Notes under the pieces: generated by a model
The model's database searches: none
Told to the model about the DNA's origin: nothing
The model's input: only the letters and a program-made list of their open reading frames with translations
DNA from: an uncultured Candidatus Hydrogenedens sp.
GTDB lineage: Bacteria; Desulfobacterota_D; UBA1144
DNA: 64,000 bases
Reading direction: 5' to 3'
Assembly: GCA_902609885.1 (NCBI GenBank)
Contig: CACLTT010000001.1
Location: 62,001-126,000 of the forward strand
Made by a program: the position numbers and the translations under genes
Part shown: positions 1 through 8,982 of the stretch, piece after piece
How positions within the stretch are numbered: position 1 is the stretch's first letter
How the letters are laid out: each line of letters opens with the position of its first letter

Positions 1-270
1 TACATTTATATCATAGTAATCCTGACTTCTCTTTAACCACCATGAGGCTATATTTCCAAGATGAAAGACATAATCTATATCATTAAAATAACCTTTAAAT
101 GTATTTGGGAAACGTAAATCACCTAAAAAACATTTATATCCCTTAGATCTATACTTATCATAATCAGACTGGTTCCTGACCAAAATATGTACATCAAATG
201 AGTCATTTTTTAAACTATCTATTAAAAAATTACCAACATACCCAGTTGCACCAGTCACAAAACATTTCAA
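1..270 (-). CDS. NAD-dependent epimerase/dehydratase family protein (partial, N-terminal 90 residues)
   Basis: The reverse strand from 270 reads a Rossmann N-terminus, KCFVTGATGYVGNFLI, with the GxTGxxG nucleotide-binding motif of the extended short-chain dehydrogenase family (nucleotide-sugar epimerases and relatives). A later VFHLGNIAS segment matches the usual VxHxAA region. The frame stays open to the window edge, so the 3' end is missing. The start is a TTG at 268-270, preceded by GGAG about 6 bases upstream; no ATG fits the conserved N-terminus. Substrate cannot be told from this fragment. It lies 9 bases after the 138-residue gene on the same strand, so the two are probably cotranscribed. 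Confidence 0.8.
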   Translation of the reverse strand, partial: MKCFVTGATGYVGNFLIDSLKNDSFDVHILVRNQSDYDKYRSKGYKCFLGDLRFPNTFKGYFNDIDYVFHLGNIASWWLKRSQDYYDINV

Positions 271-279
271 AAGATTCTC

Positions 280-696
280 CTAAGGAACTATAATCTTTTT
301 TTCTTCGTGAATAATTTTACCTTCTTGTTGAGCTTGTTCTTGAGACGCTTTAATTAAAGAAAGTGCTCTTTCTTCAATTAATTTAAAAAGATTAACTTGG
401 AAATCTTTGTCAGGAACGCATACTCTTGGCAAAATATGACCTAAAGTTGCAAGTTGAACAAGGAATAAGACATTGGCTTTAACAGCTTCATCTGGAACAT
501 TCTCCCCTGCATTTTTTTTAAATTCATCAGTGAAAAAAGTTTCTAACTCTTTTACTACATCTGATAAGTGATAGACAGGTTCTTTAGGCTGAGACTGCAG
601 CCCGGTATTAAATGCTTGCGCAATTTGCATCCTAATAGTGTTAGCCAGCTGTTCTTCTGGACTAGGTTGTTGTGTATTATTTTTTTCTTCAGACAT
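280..696 (-). CDS. hypothetical protein, 138 aa, predicted soluble and helical
   Basis: I do not recognise this protein. It has a polar, Gln/Pro-rich start (about residues 1-20), then amphipathic helices, and a Lys/Glu-rich tail ending KKIIVP. There is no signal peptide, membrane segment or cysteine pair; the single Cys is near residue 93. It is the first gene of a minus-strand pair with the epimerase and is divergent from the ThDP enzyme at 754, with a 57-base AT-rich gap that must hold both promoters. Composition matches its neighbours, and the intact reading frame and tight packing argue that it is a real gene. Confidence 0.7.
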   Translation of the reverse strand: MSEEKNNTQQPSPEEQLANTIRMQIAQAFNTGLQSQPKEPVYHLSDVVKELETFFTDEFKKNAGENVPDEAVKANVLFLVQLATLGHILPRVCVPDKDFQVNLFKLIEERALSLIKASQEQAQQEGKIIHEEKKIIVP

Positions 697-753
697 TTTA
701 AACCCCTTATTTTTTTATAACAATATATTATACTGTTATTTGAAGTAAAGGAT

Positions 754-2433
754 ATGAGTAATAGAGTTGAAGGGGGCTTTGCCCTAGTAAAAACGCTGAA
801 AGACATGGGAATATCTGATGTTTTTACACTTGCAGGTGGTCATATTAATCCTATTTATAATGCTTGTAAAGAACTTGGCATTAGATTAATAGATACACAT
901 CACGAGCAGGGCGCTTCTATGGCAGCTGATGCCTATGGAAGAGTAACAAAAAAACCAGGTATTTGTCTTGTAACAGCTGGACCAGGGTTAACTAATGTTA
1001 TGACCGGTATGTCTGGGGCATTTTTATCAAATTCTCCTTGCATATTTATATCAGGAAAATCAGGGGTGGAAGAAAATGATAGACTCCCACTTCAAGAAGT
1101 TGATCAGGAAGCCATGGTAAAGCCTGTAACCAAATGGGCAAAAACTGTTTACGATACAAAAAGAATCCCTGAGTATACAGCAAATGCATATAAGATGGCT
1201 GTTACTGGTAGACCAGGACCTGTTTATCTTGGTTTGCCTCATGAAGTTTTATATGAGAAATCAGACTTTGAAGATTTTGATAAACCACAAATTAATTTTC
1301 CCACAAATCCAGAAGTATCTGATGAAGACATTGAGAAAATTCTCAATACTTTATCCTCATCATCTAGACCTATTATAGTTGCTGGAAGCGGGGCGTGGTA
1401 TTCAGGTGCAACAAAAGAATTGGAACACCTAATTGAATCACATGATATTCCATTATATACATTAAATTTTGGTAGAGGAATTGTTTCTGATCTTCATAAA
1501 AATTGTTTGGGACAGGCAAGCCCATCCGCAATGAATGCTTTTAAAAAAGTTTCGTCTGAGTCAGATTTAATAATTCTGTTAGGTGTAAGATTAAGTTTAT
1601 ACATAGGTTGGGGTAGAACTTTTAATCCAGATGCAAAAGTTATTCAGGTTGATATAGAAACTGAAGAGATTGGAAGGAATAGGATTGTAGATATTCCTGT
1701 GATTTCCGATGTAAATAAATTCTTAATTAAATTAAATTCTAATATTTCATCTTTAAAAAAATTTGAAAATTGGATGAGTATTGCTAGAGAATGGAAGGAC
1801 TTAGAATGGAAAGAAGTTGATAAATTAAAGTCTGACAATTCAACACCAATGCATGTTTTGAGAGTTGTTAAAGCAGTCGAAGAAGTGCTTCATGGAAACT
1901 GTATGTTATGTATTGATGGTGGTGACACACAAGCCTGGACTGACTCATCGTATGTAATAAAAAATCCTGGTAATTATGTAAAAGGTGGTCCATTGGGTTG
2001 TATGGGAGTAGGGGTACCGTTTGCAATAGGCTCTAAGGTTGCTTATCCAGACAGACAAGTTGTTTTGATAAGTGGTGATGGGGCAGTAGGAATGAATTTA
2101 ATGGAGTTTGAATCTGCAGTTAGGCACAATATACCTTTTTTATGTATTGTTTGTAATGATAAATCATGGGGAATGACTAAACATCAACACTGGTTAAATT
2201 ATGGAAAAGAAAACACACCAGCTGGACACGAAATGCCCTTTATAAAATTTCATGAAATAGTTCAATCTATGGGTGGATATGGTGAGCTAGTTGAGAATCC
2301 TGCGGATTTAATTCCTGCAATTGAAAGATCAATCAAATCAGGTTTACCATCTTTAGTCAATGTTATTACTAATCCTGATGCAACGAGTGCTGCAACTCAT
2401 GCAATAACTGCTATGATGACTCCTAAGGAATAA
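754..2433 (+). CDS. thiamine diphosphate-dependent enzyme, acetolactate synthase-like
   Basis: This 559-residue protein has the three-domain ThDP decarboxylase/ligase architecture (N-terminal PYR, central TPP_M, C-terminal PP). The catalytic Glu is E51 in HEQGA. The metal/cofactor motif is intact: GDG at 441-443 and ND at 468-469 in the PP domain. The family includes acetolactate synthase, oxalyl-CoA decarboxylase and 2-hydroxyacyl-CoA lyase, and the residues visible do not decide the substrate. No regulatory-subunit gene lies beside it. The start is supported by AAAGG about 4 bases upstream. The gene converges on lepA with only 2 bases between stop codons. Because the IlvB at 41269 lacks its GDG motif, this enzyme is one candidate for supplying acetolactate, which is inference only. 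Confidence 0.85.
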   Translation: MSNRVEGGFALVKTLKDMGISDVFTLAGGHINPIYNACKELGIRLIDTHHEQGASMAADAYGRVTKKPGICLVTAGPGLTNVMTGMSGAFLSNSPCIFISGKSGVEENDRLPLQEVDQEAMVKPVTKWAKTVYDTKRIPEYTANAYKMAVTGRPGPVYLGLPHEVLYEKSDFEDFDKPQINFPTNPEVSDEDIEKILNTLSSSSRPIIVAGSGAWYSGATKELEHLIESHDIPLYTLNFGRGIVSDLHKNCLGQASPSAMNAFKKVSSESDLIILLGVRLSLYIGWGRTFNPDAKVIQVDIETEEIGRNRIVDIPVISDVNKFLIKLNSNISSLKKFENWMSIAREWKDLEWKEVDKLKSDNSTPMHVLRVVKAVEEVLHGNCMLCIDGGDTQAWTDSSYVIKNPGNYVKGGPLGCMGVGVPFAIGSKVAYPDRQVVLISGDGAVGMNLMEFESAVRHNIPFLCIVCNDKSWGMTKHQHWLNYGKENTPAGHEMPFIKFHEIVQSMGGYGELVENPADLIPAIERSIKSGLPSLVNVITNPDATSAATHAITAMMTPKE

Positions 2434-2435
2434 AT

Positions 2436-4235
2436 TTATTCTTTCCCTGATAAAACGGCCATGAATGCCTCTTGAGGAATTTCTACATTACCAACATTTT
2501 TCATTCTTTTCTTTCCTTTTTTTTGTTTATCAAGAAGTTTATTTTTTCTAGTAACATCTCCACCATAAAGTTTTGCTGTAACATCTTTTCTAAAAGCTTT
2601 AACAGTCTCTCTTGAAATTATTTTAGCTCCAATTGCGGCCTGAATAGCAATTTCAAATTGTTGTCTAGGAATAAGTTTTTTTAATTTTTCAACGAGCTCT
2701 TTGCCTCTATAATAAGAATTATCCTTGTGGGTTATCAAAGATAATGCATCAACTATTTCACCATTAATTAATATATCAAGTTTAACAAGATTACTTATCT
2801 TTAACTCGCTCTGTTCATAATCCATTGAACAATATCCCTTGGTTATTGATTTAACTTTATTATAAAAGTCATATATCATTTCTGACATTGGAAGTTCATA
2901 CTCTAAGACGGCTCTATCCTCGGATATGAAATTAATATTTTTTTGTATACCTCTTCTTTTTTCACAAATATCTAAAAGTCCTCCTAAGTATTTTTTTGGA
3001 GTATAAAGACTTATATTCACAAATGGCTCACTTATAGTATCAATTTGGCTTCTGTCAGGTAATAGTTTTGGATTATCAACCCTTACTATTTCAGAATTCG
3101 TTTTTTTTATTTCATAAACAACTGTAGGCGAGGTTATTATTAGTGATAAATTAAACTCTCTTTCAAGCCTCTCCTTTACTATTTCCATATGAAGTAAACC
3201 CAAAAATCCGCATCTAAACCCAAAACCAAGAGCCGCAGAATTTTCTGGTTCATAATCTATTGAAGAATCATTTAGGCTTATTTTTTCTAGTGATTCTTTT
3301 AGATTTTCATAAAAATTAGAATCAACAGGATATAATCCACAAAACACCATGGGTTTAATATCTTTAAATCCTCTTAGAGGCCTTTTAGCAGGTGTGGTTG
3401 AGATTGTTAAAGTATCTCCTACTTTGGCATCACTAATTTGTTTTATTGAGGCTGTTAAAAAACCTACCTCTCCAGCCGATAACAAAGTAACATTTTTTGC
3501 CTCAGGACTGAAAACACCCAAATTTCTAATTTCATAAGTTTTATCTGATGACATTAATTTTATCGTATCTTTATTATTAATTTTGCCATCAAAAACTCTG
3601 AGAAGTAGAACAACTCCGAGGAAAGAATCAAACCAGCTATCGATTATTAATGCCCTTGTTTCATTTATTTCTGATTTTTGAGGTGGGGGAATTTTAGTTA
3701 TGATTTGATCAAATATATCCTCGATTCCCTGACCGGTTTTAGCGCTTACATATAATGCTTCACTACAATCAATTCCAACTGCATTTTCAATTTCTTCACA
3801 AACTCTTTCTGGGTCAGCGGATGGTAAATCTATTTTGTTTATTATAGGTAATATTTCTAATCCCATATCTGCCGCAAGAAAAGCATGAGCCAAAGTTTGT
3901 GCTTCTACACCTTGAGCTGCATCAACTACTAATAATACTCCTTCGCAAGCCATTAAGCTTCTTGATACTTCATATGAAAAATCTACATGACCAGGAGTAT
4001 CAATAAGATTAAATATATATTCTTCTCCAGATTTTGAAGTGTAATTTATTCTCACAGATTGAGCCTTAATTGTAATTCCTCTTTCTCTTTCTATATCTAG
4101 ATTATCAAGGAACTGGTTTTGCATTTCTCTTTTTGAGACCGTCTTGGTTATCTCAAGTATCCTATCAGCCAAAGTCGATTTTCCGTGATCAATATGTGCA
4201 ATAATACAAAAATTTCTAATATTTTTTTGATTCAT
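2436..4235 (-). CDS. lepA: elongation factor 4 (LepA/EF4)
   Basis: Ribosome-associated GTPase of the LepA family, 599 residues, which is the normal length. The N-terminal GTPase domain carries the P-loop AHIDHGKST at 13-21, the RGITIKAQ switch I region and DTPGHVDF (G3), followed by NKID (G4). The EF-G-like domains and the LepA-specific C-terminal domain rich in Arg and Lys (about residues 540-599) follow. The family acts on stalled or mistranslocated ribosomes in the cytosol. It is separated from the DUF1015 gene by 19 bases on the same strand, so a common transcript is likely. Confidence 0.97.
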   Translation of the reverse strand: MNQKNIRNFCIIAHIDHGKSTLADRILEITKTVSKREMQNQFLDNLDIERERGITIKAQSVRINYTSKSGEEYIFNLIDTPGHVDFSYEVSRSLMACEGVLLVVDAAQGVEAQTLAHAFLAADMGLEILPIINKIDLPSADPERVCEEIENAVGIDCSEALYVSAKTGQGIEDIFDQIITKIPPPQKSEINETRALIIDSWFDSFLGVVLLLRVFDGKINNKDTIKLMSSDKTYEIRNLGVFSPEAKNVTLLSAGEVGFLTASIKQISDAKVGDTLTISTTPAKRPLRGFKDIKPMVFCGLYPVDSNFYENLKESLEKISLNDSSIDYEPENSAALGFGFRCGFLGLLHMEIVKERLEREFNLSLIITSPTVVYEIKKTNSEIVRVDNPKLLPDRSQIDTISEPFVNISLYTPKKYLGGLLDICEKRRGIQKNINFISEDRAVLEYELPMSEMIYDFYNKVKSITKGYCSMDYEQSELKISNLVKLDILINGEIVDALSLITHKDNSYYRGKELVEKLKKLIPRQQFEIAIQAAIGAKIISRETVKAFRKDVTAKLYGGDVTRKNKLLDKQKKGKKRMKNVGNVEIPQEAFMAVLSGKE

Positions 4236-4254
4236 AATTTTATTAAATTATAAA

Positions 4255-5445
4255 TTAATATAATCGATTAAACAGGACTCCTGTTGCCACTTTTGGATAA
4301 AAGTATGTTGATTTTTGTGGCATTTTATCGTCATTTAATACAACTTTCATTATATCTTCGGGAACAAACTTTGGTAAAATGATTCCCAAAGAGTTTTCAG
4401 AGATAGAAGATTTTGCATCCTCTAAACTCTTGAAAAAATCTAGTTCATCATAATTATTTTTAAATTTATCTATTATTAAATCCTGGACGGCATATACGCT
4501 CATTGAATAAAATCTTTTTTCATCACTATCTTTTATTTGGCAAAGCAGTTTAACTTTTTCAGATTCTGAAATTATAAAAAATTCATTTGGTCCTAATTCA
4601 TCCTCTATAATTTCTTCACTATATTCACTGACAATAAAACTATTACTTATGCTTTTGATTATATCCTTAATTCCATTCACATTTTGCAAAATCCTATGCG
4701 TGGGATTTATTAGAAGACCATCTTGATTTGCTCCCGAAAGATAAAACATTGCATATTCTGATTCCTTTGTTTTAACTTCATTCATGTAATTTAAAGAAGT
4801 TTCATATCTATGATGACCATCAGCAATTAAAATTTCTTTATCATTAAAATTCTCTTCTATCTTATTAATAATTTCACTATCTGAAATTTGCCATATTTTG
4901 TTCAAAATTCCATCAGAAGATCTTGCCACAACTATAGGCTGATTACTTTCTAAAAATTCATTTAGTATGTTATCAATTTTTTTATCATTATTATCATAAA
5001 CACCAAATATAGGGCTTAGGTTGGTTTTACATGCCCTCAATAATTTTAATCGATCCTCTTTAGGTCCACTGAAAGTTTCTTCATGGGGTAAGATTATTTT
5101 ATCCTTAAATTCGTGAATCTTAACGAGTCCAATCAAACCTATCCTTTTATATTCTTTTCCTTTGTAAGTAAATTCTTGTAGGTATGGATATAGGGATCTT
5201 TTTTCATCTTGAGCCAAAATATTATTTTCTATCCAATGATTTAATGTATTCATTGAAATTTTATATTTTTCATCACCTTTACCGTCATTAAAATCAATAT
5301 GTACAACATTATATTGACTTGAATTCATCAATTCTTTTTGCTGTTCAGAATTTATTACATCATATGGAGGCGCTATTACATTAGAAATCTTTTTAATTTC
5401 CTCTTGATTATACCTTAGGCCCTTGAAAGCCTTAACTTTTGCCAT
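4255..5445 (-). CDS. DUF1015 family protein
   Basis: A 396-residue cytosolic protein of the DUF1015 family. The family signature VIAPPYDVI occurs near residue 23, a PHEET motif near 120, and the strongly conserved IADGHHRYET segment near 210. The biochemical function of the family is not established to my knowledge; the conserved His, Asp and Arg residues suggest an enzyme. Its 5' end overlaps the end of the Sua5-like gene by 14 bases, so translation is probably coupled. The order lepA, DUF1015, sua5-like, purE on one strand suggests one operon. Confidence 0.85.
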   Translation of the reverse strand: MAKVKAFKGLRYNQEEIKKISNVIAPPYDVINSEQQKELMNSSQYNVVHIDFNDGKGDEKYKISMNTLNHWIENNILAQDEKRSLYPYLQEFTYKGKEYKRIGLIGLVKIHEFKDKIILPHEETFSGPKEDRLKLLRACKTNLSPIFGVYDNNDKKIDNILNEFLESNQPIVVARSSDGILNKIWQISDSEIINKIEENFNDKEILIADGHHRYETSLNYMNEVKTKESEYAMFYLSGANQDGLLINPTHRILQNVNGIKDIIKSISNSFIVSEYSEEIIEDELGPNEFFIISESEKVKLLCQIKDSDEKRFYSMSVYAVQDLIIDKFKNNYDELDFFKSLEDAKSSISENSLGIILPKFVPEDIMKVVLNDDKMPQKSTYFYPKVATGVLFNRLY

Positions 5446-6058
5446 AATTTAGCTCCTTAATAATTGTTTCAAATTGAATATCTCCATCTCTAATTAAATT
5501 CAAACCATCTTTGTTTACATTTAAAATAGTTGAACCTTTAGAATATCCAATGTCTCCATAATCTACTATAAAATCCAAAGATTCTTCAAACTCATCAATA
5601 ATATCTGAAATATTGAATAAATTTTTCCCCCCTGAAATATTAGCACTCGTTGACACAATTGGAAAATCAATTTTTTTATAAATTTCTTTATTAAAATTAT
5701 CAGATGATATCCTACAGCTAACCTTATTGTCTAGGCCTATAAAATTATTGTAAAACATATTCTTATTTTTAGGTAGAAGTAAAATCGATAATTTCCCAGG
5801 TAAAAATTTATCAATAATTTTCTTTTCAAGTTCAGATATTGAAAAAAAGTAATCAAGCATACTTATATCTTTAAATAAAAGAGAAAAGAAATGGTTTTTA
5901 TTTCTACCTTTTAATGAAATTATTTTTTCTATAGAAGATTTATTATCATATCTGCAGCCAAGTCCATACAGCGTATCAGTTGGATAGCAAAATATTGATC
6001 CTTGTTTAATCAAGTTAGATATTTTATCAAAATCTATATTGTTTTTATTTATTATCAA
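5432..6058 (-). CDS. tsaC: Sua5/YciO/YrdC family protein, probable threonylcarbamoyl-AMP synthase
   Basis: A 208-residue protein with the YrdC-fold motif YPTDTLYGLGC near residue 25 and the SxSANxSG motif (VSTSANISGG) near 140, both typical of enzymes that make threonylcarbamoyl-adenylate from threonine, bicarbonate and ATP for the tRNA modification t6A. It lacks the extra C-terminal Sua5 domain, so it is the short TsaC/YrdC type. Its t6A partners TsaE (32965) and TsaB (40615) are also in the window. It overlaps the DUF1015 gene downstream and starts 4 bases after purE ends. Confidence 0.85.
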   Translation of the reverse strand: MIINKNNIDFDKISNLIKQGSIFCYPTDTLYGLGCRYDNKSSIEKIISLKGRNKNHFFSLLFKDISMLDYFFSISELEKKIIDKFLPGKLSILLLPKNKNMFYNNFIGLDNKVSCRISSDNFNKEIYKKIDFPIVSTSANISGGKNLFNISDIIDEFEESLDFIVDYGDIGYSKGSTILNVNKDGLNLIRDGDIQFETIIKELNYGKS

Positions 6059-6061
6059 AAC

Positions 6062-6550
6062 TTATTTGTTATGTTTTTCTGCAGCTTTCATAACTTTTTT
6101 CTTTAAGTTTTGTCTGAAGGTATTAAGTGATTCTTTAACCTCAGGATATTTTATTGATAAAATTGAAGCAGCATATATTCCAGCATTTCTAGCTCCGCCT
6201 TTACCGATTGACATTGTTGCCACAGGAATCCCTGGCGGCATTTGAACAATTGACAACAAAGAGTCAAGGCCATTTAGACAAGATGAATCAATTGGAATTC
6301 CAACAACAGGCAATGTTGTATAAGATGCTACTACTCCAGGCAAGTGAGCAGCCCAACCAGCCGCGGCAATAATAACTTCAATACCTCTCTCTTCAATTTG
6401 ACCCATGTATTCTGCCAAGAGCTCAGGAGTCCTATGCGCAGAGGCTACTCTAAGATCATACTCAACACCAAGTTCTTCAAGAACTGTACAAGCATCTGAG
6501 GCTTTTTCTAAATCGGAGTCACTACCAACTATAATTGCTACTTTTGCCAC
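6062..6550 (-). CDS. purE: N5-carboxyaminoimidazole ribonucleotide mutase PurE
   Basis: Class I PurE, 162 residues, interconverting N5-CAIR and CAIR in de novo purine synthesis. The GSDSD motif (about 9-13), SAHRTPE (about 38-44) and a Gly-rich segment ending in the AGWAAHLPG region are all present. The start is a GTG at 6548-6550, which places MAKVAIIVGSDSD correctly at the N-terminus. No purK is adjacent. GuaA and GuaB, which act later in purine metabolism, are elsewhere in the window. It is first in a likely purE, tsaC, DUF1015, lepA transcript. Confidence 0.95.
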   Translation of the reverse strand: MAKVAIIVGSDSDLEKASDACTVLEELGVEYDLRVASAHRTPELLAEYMGQIEERGIEVIIAAAGWAAHLPGVVASYTTLPVVGIPIDSSCLNGLDSLLSIVQMPPGIPVATMSIGKGGARNAGIYAASILSIKYPEVKESLNTFRQNLKKKVMKAAEKHNK

Positions 6551-6601
6551 AGTTTTAAGGTATCTTGTTTGAAGAGGATTTTCAACAGATTTTTTTTAAT
6601 T

Positions 6602-7342
6602 ATGATTACAAGATTTTTTGAGGAGTTTATTTGTTTTGTAACACAGCATGATCATGCGAGAATATCTCTTGATATTTTCAATTGTTTTAATGAAAATTTA
6701 AAACAAAAAACTAATAATTTAGATGCTTTAAAATACTCTATTCGGAATCATGACAGTGGGTGGATAGAATTTGATAATTATCCAAAAGTTTCAAATGATA
6801 ATAAAATATATTCGTTTCAAGATCTCAATCAGGAACTTCAATATGAATTATGGTTTAAAAGTATCAACTCTTCAATAAATTCATATTCATCACTACTAAT
6901 TTATGAACATTTTAAATATTTATCACTCAATTCATCCAAGGAAAATTCATTTACTAATGATTTTATAAATAAAAGTGAGTCATTAATTAAAAAATTACTC
7001 CCATATGATTTAGATGAAATAATAAATACTGATGAATTTAAATTTGAATTAAGTTGCCTACAAATATGTGATTTAATTTCTTTAATAATATGTAGAGAAA
7101 AAGACTTGGGAGGCAAAAAACCCTTATTGTTTTTAGATAATAATAATACAATCGATTATAAATTAAAAAAAATAGATAAATCTGTCTATAAAGTAAGTTC
7201 GGAATTATTTTCCAAAAAAGAAAACTTATTCGAGATACCTTATAAGCAAATTGAATTAGATTTGGTTATGGAACCAAAAAAACTTAAAAAGAAATATATT
7301 GAATCTGAATTGAAGTTTAGAAAAATATATTTTATTACATAA
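6602..7342 (+). CDS. DUF3891 family protein
   Basis: A 246-residue protein resembling the DUF3891 family: TQHDHARIS near residue 15, HDSGW near 50, and an LQICDLISLIIC helix near 160. These His/Asp clusters look like an HD-type metal site, but no function is established that I know of. I chose ATG 6602 rather than an upstream in-frame TTG at 6569 because homologous sequence begins there. It is divergent from purE and overlaps the end of the acyl-CoA ligase gene by 8 bases, converging. Confidence 0.6.
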   Translation: MITRFFEEFICFVTQHDHARISLDIFNCFNENLKQKTNNLDALKYSIRNHDSGWIEFDNYPKVSNDNKIYSFQDLNQELQYELWFKSINSSINSYSSLLIYEHFKYLSLNSSKENSFTNDFINKSESLIKKLLPYDLDEIINTDEFKFELSCLQICDLISLIICREKDLGGKKPLLFLDNNNTIDYKLKKIDKSVYKVSSELFSKKENLFEIPYKQIELDLVMEPKKLKKKYIESELKFRKIYFIT

Positions 7343-8891
7343 CAGATTTATATTCTGAAACATTAATATTCTTTAGAAAATCTCTCTTAATCTTTTGAGT
7401 TGAGGTTTTCTCAAATTCTATATCTGATAAGTAAACTTTTGAAATTCTTTTATATCTTTCAATTTTATTATTTATACAACTTATTATATTTTTAATTTTA
7501 TCATAGTTTATTTCTTTATACTCATCATTTAATTTTATTAAAGCTGAAATTTTTTTTTGATCCAAACTAAAGATTACAGATTCTTGAATCTCTATAAAAT
7601 TATTTAATAATTCTTCAATTTCTTCAGGATAAATATTTTCACCACTCGGGCCAATAATTACAAATTTTTTTCTACCGCTTATAAATAGATAGCCTTCATG
7701 ATCTTTTCTGCCAATATCACCAGTATTTAAATAATCATCAACTATGGACTCTTTAGTGGCATCAATATTATTATAATAGCCTTGAAAAATATTTGGACCT
7801 TTAACATGAATAACACCATTGCCATATGAATCTTGATTTAAAATTTTTAAATCACAACTGTTTATCACTTTACCAACAGAGCCAATTTTTTTACTTTTTA
7901 ATGGGTTAACAGAAACTAGCGGTGATGCCTCCGTTAATCCATATCCTTGTATTATTTTGAGACCAATTTTGTCGAAAAAAGATTCAATTTCAAAGCTCAA
8001 CGGTGCACCACCACAGAAAAAAAATTTTAATTTATTTAATCCAATACTTTTTCTAAAGATATAGCCAAATAATTTAGGAAAAAATCTTATAATATTTTGC
8101 AAAATGTTAGATTTAATCTGTTTTTTTTTAATTCCATTATAAATTTTTTCTAACAATAGTGGTACCACTGGAAATATATTAGGTTTTATTAATTTTAATT
8201 CTTTAGATAATGTTTTAATGTCTAGCCCAGAGCAAAAGTGAACAGTATTGATTAAATTCAAACTTACTAAAATATTACATGTAAGTTCATAAACATGACT
8301 CATTGGCAGAACTGAAAAACTTCTTAATTTCCCTTCTTTTTGAAGCATTTTTGATATTTCCATGATATTTGAAAGAATATTTTTATTTGAAAGCATTGCT
8401 CCTTTAGGATCGCCTGTTGTTCCTGATGTATATAAGATTATTGCAATTTTATCCTCGTAGTCTTTTGATGATTTTCCTATTTTTATATGTTTTTTGTTGA
8501 ATGAGGAATTAAAAAAATCATAAATATTTAATTCATTTACTTCAAATTTTGAATCTTTTTCATTAATTAATAATTCTGCTTCCGATAATTTTATGATTTT
8601 TTCAGTACCAAAATCATTCATTTTTATATCTATTGGGACGCAAATACAACCTAATTTAAGTATTGAAAAAAAACTTACTACCCATTGAACCGAATTTTTG
8701 GCCTTAATAGCTATTTTTGATCCAGGTTTAATACCAATTTGAGATAATTTGTATGCGCAATTATCTGAATATCTATCTATTTGAAAATAAGTGAATTTTT
8801 CCAAATTGCCCTGATTTAGCTGGGTAAATGCAATATTTGATTGATCATTATGTTTAAGAATATCGGATATAGCGACCATATTTTTAACCAT
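7335..8891 (-). CDS. AMP-binding acyl-CoA ligase/synthetase family protein
   Basis: A 518-residue member of the adenylate-forming enzyme superfamily. The phosphate-binding loop YTSGTTGDPKGA lies near residue 155, the A5 motif QGYGLTEASP near 320, the A7/A8 motifs YLNTGDIG near 390 and SGRKKFVI near 408, and the C-terminal lysine domain (PEEIEELL onward) ends with KTSTQKIKRD, giving the catalytic Lys. The best guess is a fatty-acid or other acyl-CoA synthetase. There is an alternative start 4 codons downstream. It is oriented divergently from amt. Confidence 0.85.
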   Translation of the reverse strand: MVKNMVAISDILKHNDQSNIAFTQLNQGNLEKFTYFQIDRYSDNCAYKLSQIGIKPGSKIAIKAKNSVQWVVSFFSILKLGCICVPIDIKMNDFGTEKIIKLSEAELLINEKDSKFEVNELNIYDFFNSSFNKKHIKIGKSSKDYEDKIAIILYTSGTTGDPKGAMLSNKNILSNIMEISKMLQKEGKLRSFSVLPMSHVYELTCNILVSLNLINTVHFCSGLDIKTLSKELKLIKPNIFPVVPLLLEKIYNGIKKKQIKSNILQNIIRFFPKLFGYIFRKSIGLNKLKFFFCGGAPLSFEIESFFDKIGLKIIQGYGLTEASPLVSVNPLKSKKIGSVGKVINSCDLKILNQDSYGNGVIHVKGPNIFQGYYNNIDATKESIVDDYLNTGDIGRKDHEGYLFISGRKKFVIIGPSGENIYPEEIEELLNNFIEIQESVIFSLDQKKISALIKLNDEYKEINYDKIKNIISCINNKIERYKRISKVYLSDIEFEKTSTQKIKRDFLKNINVSEYKSVM

Positions 8892-8933
8892 TCTATAAAT
8901 TTATTTTATAAAAAACTTAATTTTATCATATTT

Positions 8934-8949
8934 TGGCACGATGGTTGCC
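8934..8949 (+). promoter_or_regulatory. sigma-54 (-24/-12) promoter of amt
   Basis: TGGCACG, four bases, then TTGC, with GG and GC exactly 10 bases apart, fits the canonical sigma-54 consensus. The predicted start site is near 8960, about 23 bases before the amt ATG. rpoN itself is encoded at 61500-62825. NtrC-type activation of ammonium transporters from such promoters is established in proteobacteria; here it is inferred from position. Confidence 0.85.
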
Positions 8950-8982
8950 AAAGTTAAATAAAAATATTAATAGGAGGGAAAT

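Noticed and set aside
8933-8951. Inverted repeat TTGGCA/TGCCAA as a repressor operator before amt
   Set aside because: Fully explained by the sigma-54 -24 and -12 elements, which are near-complementary in this case.
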